A model generated the notes under the pieces. The model had not been told where the DNA came from. It saw only the letters and a list, made by a program, of their open reading frames with translations, and did no database searches. Below are positions 57,266 through 64,000 of a stretch of 64,000 bases of DNA, piece by piece. The DNA is from Terriglobia bacterium (GTDB lineage: Bacteria; Acidobacteriota; Terriglobia; Acidiferrales; UBA7541), in assembly GCA_020073585.1 (NCBI GenBank), contig JAIQEV010000007.1, forward strand, positions 1 to 64,000. Direction: 5' to 3'. Each line of letters starts with the position of its first letter. Positions within the stretch are counted from its first letter, which is position 1. A program made the position numbers and the translations under genes.

Positions 57266-59263
57266 GTGCTGACCGTAGACATTGATATCGGCGGAACGTT
57301 AACCGACGGGATTTTCAGCGACGGCCGGAAGGTCGTCTGCGCCAAGGTGGACACCACCCCCCACGACCTGACTATCTGCCTGTTCGACTGCCTGACGCAG
57401 GGCGCCACGCAACTGGGCTACTCCGACGTGGATCTGTTTCTGGAAAACGTCGAGCTCATTCGCTGGTCCACGACCATCACTTCCAACGTCCTCGCGGAAT
57501 TGCGCGGCCCGCGCATCGGCCTGCTTATCTCGCGGGGCCACGAAAAGGACCTGTACGGCAAGGAGCCGCGCAGCATCGTCCTCGGCCGCATTCTTTCCGA
57601 GCGCGATGTCACCGGGATCAATGGGGACAGCAGCGAGACGGAGATCATGAACGCCGTGCGCACCCTGCTCGAGAGCGGCGCGCGCCGCATTTGCGTCAGC
57701 CTCCGGGACGCCCATCTCCATCCCGAACAGGAAATCCGCATCAAGCGCATCGTCGACCAGCAGTACCCGGACCATTTCCTCGGCTCCGTCCCGGTTCTTG
57801 CCGGCAGCGATATCTCCAAGAGTTCCGACGCCATGACCCGCACCTACTGCGCCCTGATCAATGCCTATACGCACGGCGCGCTGGCGGCTACGCTCTTCAA
57901 GGCCGAGGACGATCTGCGCGAGGTCCATCGCTATCCCGGCACGTTCCTCGTCAGCCACATCAACGGCGGCGTCTCCGGCATCGCCAAGACCAAGGCCATT
58001 GATACCATCGAATCAGGCCCCATCCTGGGCATCCACGGCAGCGCACACCTGGCCAGAGTCTACAAAGTGAACGAGGTGGTGGCCCTGGACGTCGGCGGCA
58101 CCACGGCTAAAGTCAGCGTCCTGCGCAATACCGCTCCTCTGCTGCGCAAGCCCTCGGATTTCTTCGGCATCCCCGTCGAGATCTCCTTGCCCTACCTGCG
58201 CTCGATTGCCCTGGGCGGCGGGAGCGTGGTGAAAGCCGGCGCAAAAGGACAGCCGCCGGAAATTTCCCTGGGGCCCGAAAGCATGGGCTCCTATCCGGGC
58301 CCCGCGTGCTATGGCTTGGGCGGTGAACAGCCCACGCTCACGGATGCCTTCGTCGCCGCCGGGCTCATCAACCCGGACTACTTCCTCGGCGGCAGCAAGC
58401 CCATCAGCCTGGAGACCGCGCGCCAGACCATTCAGCAGCGCGTCGCCGAGCCCTTGCGGAAATCGGTCGAGGAGGCTTCCCGCGCCATCATCGAACGCGC
58501 CTTCGCGCTTGTCGCCGGCACCATCGCGCACACCAGCGCCGAGCTGCAACAGGATCTTTCCCGGCACACCCTGTTTGCTTACGGCGGAAACGGCGGCCTG
58601 ATCGCCTGCGGCGTCGCCGAGCAGGCCGGGCTGAAGGAAGTTTTTTTCTTCAACCTGGGGCCCGTCTTCAGCGCCTTTGGCTCTTCGGTCTCGGACATCT
58701 CCCACGTCTACGAGCGATCCCTGCATCTGACCTCGCTCGGCGACGCCGAACTGCAACGTCTCAGTGATGCCCTCCTGGACAGCAAAGCCGAGGGCACGCG
58801 CGATCTTCTGGGAGAAGGCATCAAGCCCGACGGTATCGAGTACGCGATCGAGCTGGAAGTTTCGCGCAACGGTCAGCCCTCGGCTGCCGTACCCTGCCCG
58901 GCGGACGCTTTCCGGAGCGCGCAGCAACTGAAAGCGTTTTTGGAGAAAACGCTCGGCGGCGGCAGGGAAGCGTTTGTCGTCGATCTCCTCCGCGTGCAGA
59001 TCAAGAAGGCCATGCCCAAGCCGTCGCTCGCCGCAAAGCCGCTGCAGGGTGCCGATTCCTCGCACGCCAGCAAGGGCCGGCGGCAAGTCGCCTGGGGCAG
59101 CACCACGGGAGAAGCGCAGCTCTACCGCTGGGAAGATCTGCAGCCCGGCAATCGCGTCGAGGGATGCGCCGTGCTGGAAGGCGCGAACAGCACCTATTTC
59201 GTTCCCGAAGGCTGGACGCTGCTCATGGATCACTACGGAAACGCAAAGCTGACGCGGTGCTAG
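57266..59263 (+). CDS. Hydantoinase/oxoprolinase family HyuA-type subunit 1 (ApcA-like); GTG start
   Basis: LTVDIDIGGTLTDGIFSDGR; VALDVGGTTAKVSVL; GSYPGPACYGLGGEQPTLTDAFVAAGLINPDYFLGG. Confidence 0.88.
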   Translation: MLTVDIDIGGTLTDGIFSDGRKVVCAKVDTTPHDLTICLFDCLTQGATQLGYSDVDLFLENVELIRWSTTITSNVLAELRGPRIGLLISRGHEKDLYGKEPRSIVLGRILSERDVTGINGDSSETEIMNAVRTLLESGARRICVSLRDAHLHPEQEIRIKRIVDQQYPDHFLGSVPVLAGSDISKSSDAMTRTYCALINAYTHGALAATLFKAEDDLREVHRYPGTFLVSHINGGVSGIAKTKAIDTIESGPILGIHGSAHLARVYKVNEVVALDVGGTTAKVSVLRNTAPLLRKPSDFFGIPVEISLPYLRSIALGGGSVVKAGAKGQPPEISLGPESMGSYPGPACYGLGGEQPTLTDAFVAAGLINPDYFLGGSKPISLETARQTIQQRVAEPLRKSVEEASRAIIERAFALVAGTIAHTSAELQQDLSRHTLFAYGGNGGLIACGVAEQAGLKEVFFFNLGPVFSAFGSSVSDISHVYERSLHLTSLGDAELQRLSDALLDSKAEGTRDLLGEGIKPDGIEYAIELEVSRNGQPSAAVPCPADAFRSAQQLKAFLEKTLGGGREAFVVDLLRVQIKKAMPKPSLAAKPLQGADSSHASKGRRQVAWGSTTGEAQLYRWEDLQPGNRVEGCAVLEGANSTYFVPEGWTLLMDHYGNAKLTRC

Positions 59264-59312
59264 AACGACATTCCGCACCGCGGGAATGCGCAGATCGGGC
59301 AAGGGGAGAGCA

Positions 59313-59699
59313 ATGGCATCCGAACAACCAAGCCGCATCCGGGTCACCGAGTACCTCGACCTGGATATTGACCGGGAAAAGTGGCTGTGTAACCGCTGCA
59401 ATTTCGAGATTGGTCCGGCCCGCGAATCCTACAAGAAGGGCTGCCTGCTCCACGACCGAGATCCCCGCGAGGTTCATCCGCCACTGGTTTCCGGCGATTT
59501 CAGTTTTTCCCCGGACCCCCTGTGGGTCCGCATTGTCGAGTTTTACTGCCCCGGCTGCGGCGCGCAGGTGGAGACGGAATACCTGCCCCCGGGACATCCC
59601 CTCACCTGGGACATCGAAATCGATCTGGACAGCTTGAAGGAAAGATTGCGCGCCGGCGAATTCAAGATTCGTAAGCAGCGACTCGAGGTCTCCGAATGA
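59313..59699 (+). CDS. Small zinc-ribbon subunit (acetophenone/acetone carboxylase small-subunit-like, ApcB-like)
   Basis: 128 aa; WLCNRCNFEIGPARESYKKGCLLHDRDPREVHPP...EFYCPGCGAQVETEYLPPG; lies between the two HyuA genes. Confidence 0.65.
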   Translation: MASEQPSRIRVTEYLDLDIDREKWLCNRCNFEIGPARESYKKGCLLHDRDPREVHPPLVSGDFSFSPDPLWVRIVEFYCPGCGAQVETEYLPPGHPLTWDIEIDLDSLKERLRAGEFKIRKQRLEVSE

Positions 59700-61825
59700 A
59701 CTCCATTGATATCGACGTGGGCGGCACCTTCACGGACCTGGTCCTCAACTACGAGGGCAAGAGCCTCATCAAAAAGGTTCCCACGACCCCCTACGACCTC
59801 TCCGTCTGCTTTTCGAAGGTCATCGAAGAGGGCGCGGCCTCCCTGGGCCTCAAAATCGAGGAGTTGCTTCCCGGGATCGACATGATCCGCTACTCGACGA
59901 CGATCGCGTTGAATCGCCTGATCGAGAAAAAAGGTCCCCGCCTCGGCCTGATTACCACCGAAGGCCACGAAGACGTGGTCCTCATCGGACGCGGCGCGCA
60001 GTGGATCGACGGAACCCGCGTGGCCGAACGCAGAAACCTGGCCATTCAGAAAAAACCGGACCCGCTCATCCCCCGCGACCGCATCGTCGGCGTGAAGGAG
60101 CGCATCGACTCCCGCGGCAATATCATCCGCCCTCTCGACGAGGATGACGTGCGCGCCAAGGTGCGTTCCCTGGTAAGCAAGGGCGTGCGCGGTTTCGTGG
60201 TCTCCCTTCTCTGGGGCTTTTTGAACCCCATCCATGAGAAGCGCATCAAGGAGATCATCCGCGACGAGTACAAGGAATTTCACATCGGCTATCTTCCCGT
60301 CGTGCTCGGCGGCCAGGTGGTCGGTAAGCTCGGCGAGTACGAGCGCACGCTCGCCGCGATCCTGGACGCCTACCTGCAGCGCTCCATGCAGATCGAGCTC
60401 TCCGCGATGTGGGACAAGCTGCGCGACCGCGGCTATAAGAAGCCCCTGCTCATGATCCAGAGCTCCGGGGGCATCGCCGAGGTCTTCCGCACCGCCGCCA
60501 GCCGCACCTTCAACAGCGGCCCCGTCTCCGGCCTCATGGGCGCGCATCACGTGGCCAAGTCTCTCGGCTACAAGAACGTCGTCATGACCGACATGGGCGG
60601 CACCAGCTTCGACGTCGGTCTCGTCGTCAAGGACAGCGTCCGCAGCTACGACTTCCGCCCCATCATCGATCGCTGGATGGTCGGCATCACCATGATCAAG
60701 ACCCTCTCCATCGGCGCCGGCGGCGGCTCCATCGCCTGGCTCAACAAGCTGCTGCAGAACCAGCTCCAGGTGGGCCCCAAGAGCGCCGGCTCCATGCCCG
60801 GGCCGGCCTGCTTCAATCTCGGCGGCACCGAGCCGACGGTCACCGATGCCGATGTCGTGCTCGGCTATCTCAATCCCGACTTCTATTACGGCGGCAAGCT
60901 GCGCCTCGTCAAGGAGCGCTCCATCCAGGCCATCCGCGACAAAATCGCCAAGCCTCTCGGCATCGATGTCGAACAGGGCGCCCAGATCATCCGCAAGATC
61001 GTCAACGGCAACATGGCCTCGGCGATCATGAAGGAAGTCCACCTGCGCGGCTACAGCCCCGAGGAATTCATTCTTTTCGTCGGTGGCGGCGCGGGCGCCA
61101 CGCATGTGGAAGGGTATATGGCCGATGTGCCCAAGGCCGTCACCTTTTCCTTCTCTCCGGTCTTCTGCGCGTTCGGCTCGTCCACCATGGACATCATGCA
61201 CGTCTACGAGGCTTCGAAGAAGATTACCCTGATGGAGCCGCGCACGCAGAAACTCGCCGAAGAGTTCACGGGCTTTAACCGCGCGGTCGAGATGCTGATC
61301 GAGCAGGCCAAGCGGGATCTCGTGGCCGACGGCCTCAATCCCGGAGATGCCGGCTTCGTCCTCGAGCTGGACATGCTCTACGGCGGACAGTTCCACGTGA
61401 AACGCACGCTCTGTCCCCGGCTGTCCCTGCACGGCGCCGAGGACGTCCGCGCGATCTGCGACGCTTTCGAAAAGGAGTTCAGCGAAGCGTTCAGCCCGTT
61501 CGTCGTCAACCCCGAGGGCGGTGTCTTCATCGAGAGCTTCATCCTCAAGGCCATCGTTCCGACCAAGAAAGTGGAATTGCCCGTCATGCGCCTGGAAGGC
61601 CACGATCCCAGCGCCGCCCGCAAAGGCGAGCGCCCGGTCTATTGGACCGAGGCCAAGGGCTTTAAGACCACGCCGATCTATGCCTATGAATCGGTGCGTT
61701 CCGGTAATCTGATCGAAGGCCCCGCGGTGGTCGAAGGCGAATACACGACGCTCGTGGTCCCGCCTTCGATGCAGTTTTCCGTGGATGCACGGGGCCTCGG
61801 AATTCTGGAAAACCGGAAAGCCTAG
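59696..61825 (+). CDS. Hydantoinase/oxoprolinase family HyuA-type subunit 2 (ApcC-like)
   Basis: NSIDIDVGGTFTDLVLNYEGK; VVMTDMGGTSFDVGLVV; GSMPGPACFNLGGTEPTVTDADVVLGYLNPDFYYGG; ATGA overlap with the small subunit. Confidence 0.9.
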   Translation: MNSIDIDVGGTFTDLVLNYEGKSLIKKVPTTPYDLSVCFSKVIEEGAASLGLKIEELLPGIDMIRYSTTIALNRLIEKKGPRLGLITTEGHEDVVLIGRGAQWIDGTRVAERRNLAIQKKPDPLIPRDRIVGVKERIDSRGNIIRPLDEDDVRAKVRSLVSKGVRGFVVSLLWGFLNPIHEKRIKEIIRDEYKEFHIGYLPVVLGGQVVGKLGEYERTLAAILDAYLQRSMQIELSAMWDKLRDRGYKKPLLMIQSSGGIAEVFRTAASRTFNSGPVSGLMGAHHVAKSLGYKNVVMTDMGGTSFDVGLVVKDSVRSYDFRPIIDRWMVGITMIKTLSIGAGGGSIAWLNKLLQNQLQVGPKSAGSMPGPACFNLGGTEPTVTDADVVLGYLNPDFYYGGKLRLVKERSIQAIRDKIAKPLGIDVEQGAQIIRKIVNGNMASAIMKEVHLRGYSPEEFILFVGGGAGATHVEGYMADVPKAVTFSFSPVFCAFGSSTMDIMHVYEASKKITLMEPRTQKLAEEFTGFNRAVEMLIEQAKRDLVADGLNPGDAGFVLELDMLYGGQFHVKRTLCPRLSLHGAEDVRAICDAFEKEFSEAFSPFVVNPEGGVFIESFILKAIVPTKKVELPVMRLEGHDPSAARKGERPVYWTEAKGFKTTPIYAYESVRSGNLIEGPAVVEGEYTTLVVPPSMQFSVDARGLGILENRKA

Positions 61826-61851
61826 ACGGCTCGGAGCGAGCAAGGAGAACC

Positions 61852-63912
61852 ATGCCCATACCTACGTTAGCGGAAAAACTTCAGTGGCTGAAGCCCGCCC
61901 CGGCCACGCCGCACGAGATCGAATGCGCCGCGAAGCTCCGCCAGGGCGACTACGAAATCGGCGTGCAGATCACCAACGACATTCTGGACGAAGCCATGGA
62001 GATCTTCGTCCGCTCCTCGCGCAGCTATTTCGGCGTCTCCGGCGACTCCATGGTGGCCATCTTCACGGCCGGCGGCGATCTGATCAACGCTTCCTGCGGC
62101 ACCTATCTGCACGCCATCATTCAGCCCATCGTCATCAAGTTCATCCTCAAGTATTACTCGGAAAATCCGGGCATTCACGATGGCGACATCTGGTACACCA
62201 ATGACGCCCTCTATGGCGGCATTCACAACCCCGACCAGGTGGCCTTGATGCCCGTCTTTCACGACGGCAAGCTTCTGGCCTGGGCTTCCGCCGCACTGCA
62301 CACCACCGAAACCGGCGCCATCGAGCCTGGCGGCATGCCGGTCAGCGCCAAGTCCCGCTTCGAGGAAGGCCTGAACCTTCCGCCCATCAAGATCGGAGAA
62401 AATTTCAAGCTGCGCAATGATTTCCTCGAATTTTACGCCGTCTACGGCCTCCGCGCCCCGGCCATGTTCATCTCCGACCTCCGCGCCCGTTGCACCACCA
62501 CCGATCGCGTCCGCGCCCGCTTGCTCGAACTGGTCGAAAAGCGCGGGCCGGACTACCTGGTGGGTTTGATCCGCAAGATGCAGGACACCGCCGAAGCCGG
62601 CGCACGCCAGAAGGTCAAATCTCTTCCGGACGGCAAGTTCCGCGCCGTGGTCTTCAATGACGCCATCGGCTGGACGCCCGCCCTCGTGCGCTCGTGTTTC
62701 CTCACCCTCACCAAGAAGGGTGAAAAGATCACTTTCGATTTTGCGGGTACTTCACCGGAAAATCCCTCCTCCTACAACGTGCACACGCAGGCCGTGGTCG
62801 GGCACATCGCAAATTTCATGTATGAGTACATCTTCCACGACCTCCCGATTTGCAGCTCCACCTTTGCCCCCATCGACTTCGAATTTCCGGAGGGCATCAT
62901 TCTCAACCCCGGCAAGCTGGCTGCTACCAGCTGTTGCGTCTTCATCGGCATGCAGGCGCGCAACGCCACGCACAACGCTTTCGCCAAGATGGTCTTTTCC
63001 AGCGAAAAGTTCTGGCACCAGGTGGCCGCCGCTCCCGGCAGCCAGCATACCTCGCAGATCTGCGCCGGTCTTTCGCAGTGGAACTTGGCCGTCTCCGACG
63101 TTCTTTCTTTCTCCTTGAATACCCAGGGCCAAGGCGGGCGCTCCGGAACCGACGGGATGGATTCCTACGGCTTCGCCTGGTGCGCGTTCGGCCGCGCGCC
63201 CGATTCCGAACAGGTCGAAAGCGAACTGCCCTTGTCGGTCATGCTCTCCCAGCACTGGCGGGATTCCTGCGGCCATGGCGTACATCGCGGCGGCTCCGGC
63301 GCCGTGCAGCAGTGGATGATCCACAAGATGCCGAACATGGTTTCCATGTGCATGGGGAACGGGAGCAAAGTGCCGATCGGCCAGCCTCTGTTCGGCGGAT
63401 ACGCTTCGTCGCCCATTCCGGGTATCAGCATCCGCAAAGCCGACCTGCTGAAACAGATGAAGGAAGGCAATCCCGATCTCGTGATGGATCACCGCACGAT
63501 CATCGAGAAAGGCACGATTCACGGCGATTGGAAATTTGAGCTCGTCGCCCGCACCCCCAAGGTCTATGAAGAGGGCGACTTGCTCTTCGGCTTCAGCGGC
63601 GGCGGCCCGGGCTATGGCGACCCCCTGGAACGTGATCCCGAATCCGTGATGGACGATCTGAAGAAAAAGATCATCTCGGACTGGACCGCGCAGAATATCT
63701 ACAAGATCGCCTATGATCCCGAGCGGCGAAAAGTGGACATCGAGAAGACCAGGCAGCAGCGCCAGGAGGAAAGAAAGGCCCGGCTGGCCCGCGGTAAATC
63801 CTACGACGACTTCCAGCAGGAGTGGGCCAAAAAGAGTCCGCCCAAGGAGGCGTTGCTTTATTACGGCACCTGGCCCGATGCCAAGCCCACGGGACCCGTC
63901 TTCCGGCCTTGA
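61852..63912 (+). CDS. Hydantoinase B/oxoprolinase family subunit (HyuB/ApcD-like)
   Basis: SRSYFGVSGDSMVAIFTAGGDLI; DGDIWYTNDALYGGIHNPDQVALMPVFHDGKLLAWASAALH; FDFAGTSPENPSSYN; GFSGGGPGYGDPLERDPESV. Confidence 0.9.
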   Translation: MPIPTLAEKLQWLKPAPATPHEIECAAKLRQGDYEIGVQITNDILDEAMEIFVRSSRSYFGVSGDSMVAIFTAGGDLINASCGTYLHAIIQPIVIKFILKYYSENPGIHDGDIWYTNDALYGGIHNPDQVALMPVFHDGKLLAWASAALHTTETGAIEPGGMPVSAKSRFEEGLNLPPIKIGENFKLRNDFLEFYAVYGLRAPAMFISDLRARCTTTDRVRARLLELVEKRGPDYLVGLIRKMQDTAEAGARQKVKSLPDGKFRAVVFNDAIGWTPALVRSCFLTLTKKGEKITFDFAGTSPENPSSYNVHTQAVVGHIANFMYEYIFHDLPICSSTFAPIDFEFPEGIILNPGKLAATSCCVFIGMQARNATHNAFAKMVFSSEKFWHQVAAAPGSQHTSQICAGLSQWNLAVSDVLSFSLNTQGQGGRSGTDGMDSYGFAWCAFGRAPDSEQVESELPLSVMLSQHWRDSCGHGVHRGGSGAVQQWMIHKMPNMVSMCMGNGSKVPIGQPLFGGYASSPIPGISIRKADLLKQMKEGNPDLVMDHRTIIEKGTIHGDWKFELVARTPKVYEEGDLLFGFSGGGPGYGDPLERDPESVMDDLKKKIISDWTAQNIYKIAYDPERRKVDIEKTRQQRQEERKARLARGKSYDDFQQEWAKKSPPKEALLYYGTWPDAKPTGPVFRP

Positions 63913-63915
63913 TCC

Positions 63916-64000
63916 ATGCCTGAGAATCCCACTCCCCGGCAGATGGTGAAGGGGCTGTTGCAGGGAATCGCCCCGCCCCGCCCTCTGTTTTTGCCGATTG
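63916..64000 (+). CDS. 5' end of a further gene (possibly uroporphyrinogen decarboxylase-like), truncated
   Basis: MPENPTPRQMVKGLLQGIAPPRPLFLPI; too short for a firm call. Confidence 0.35.
   Translation, partial: MPENPTPRQMVKGLLQGIAPPRPLFLPI

Noticed and set aside
59543-61843. 766-aa minus-strand ORF
   Set aside because: Antisense to the second HyuA gene, which has clear family motifs.

Overview
This 64 kb window is GC-rich, and its Oar-like carboxypeptidase-regulatory/TonB receptor and operon style suggest Acidobacteriota. That assignment is an inference. The window is densely packed with catabolic operons and transport genes. From left to right it contains: (1) the 3' end of an IS3-type transposase plus the element's right end; (2) a secreted hydrolase, a beta-propeller protein, a solute-binding protein and a Tat-exported LVIVD protein, divergent from a TetR regulator; (3) a Tat-exported FAD oxidoreductase and a five-haem cytochrome; (4) a PotABCD-type ABC transporter with HIBADH-like, enoyl-CoA hydratase and ThDP-enzyme genes; (5) a two-subunit molybdenum hydroxylase; (6) an organic-acid block with a DctA-like symporter, 2-hydroxyacid dehydrogenase, cupin, creatininase-like, Gfo/Idh, GntR, split UxaA/SuyAB-like, FAH-family and ALDH genes; (7) a FadR-type regulator with HIBADH, 2-oxoacid dehydrogenase E1alpha/E1beta, an M24-fold protein and E2; (8) IclR, MetE-II-like and ALDH genes; (9) a protocatechuate ortho-cleavage operon (pcaHGBDC) with a divergent IclR; (10) a second E1alpha/E1beta pair with a stand-alone lipoyl domain; (11) a PQQ alcohol dehydrogenase divergent from a TonB receptor; (12) a PaaK-like ligase, a RutB-like amidohydrolase and a four-gene hydantoinase/acetophenone-carboxylase-like set. 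I saw no tRNA, rRNA or CRISPR array. The most interesting items are a shared TTCATAC-N4-GTATGAA-type operator at several divergent promoters, paired TGGT-N3-ACCA operators around the ALDH/FadR genes, a PcaR-like box, an M24 protein with a metal-ligand Asp-to-Cys change, two tandem two-tier hairpins near 35.2 kb, and the Apc-like cluster next to a CoA ligase. Family calls come from motif reading only; no database search was run.
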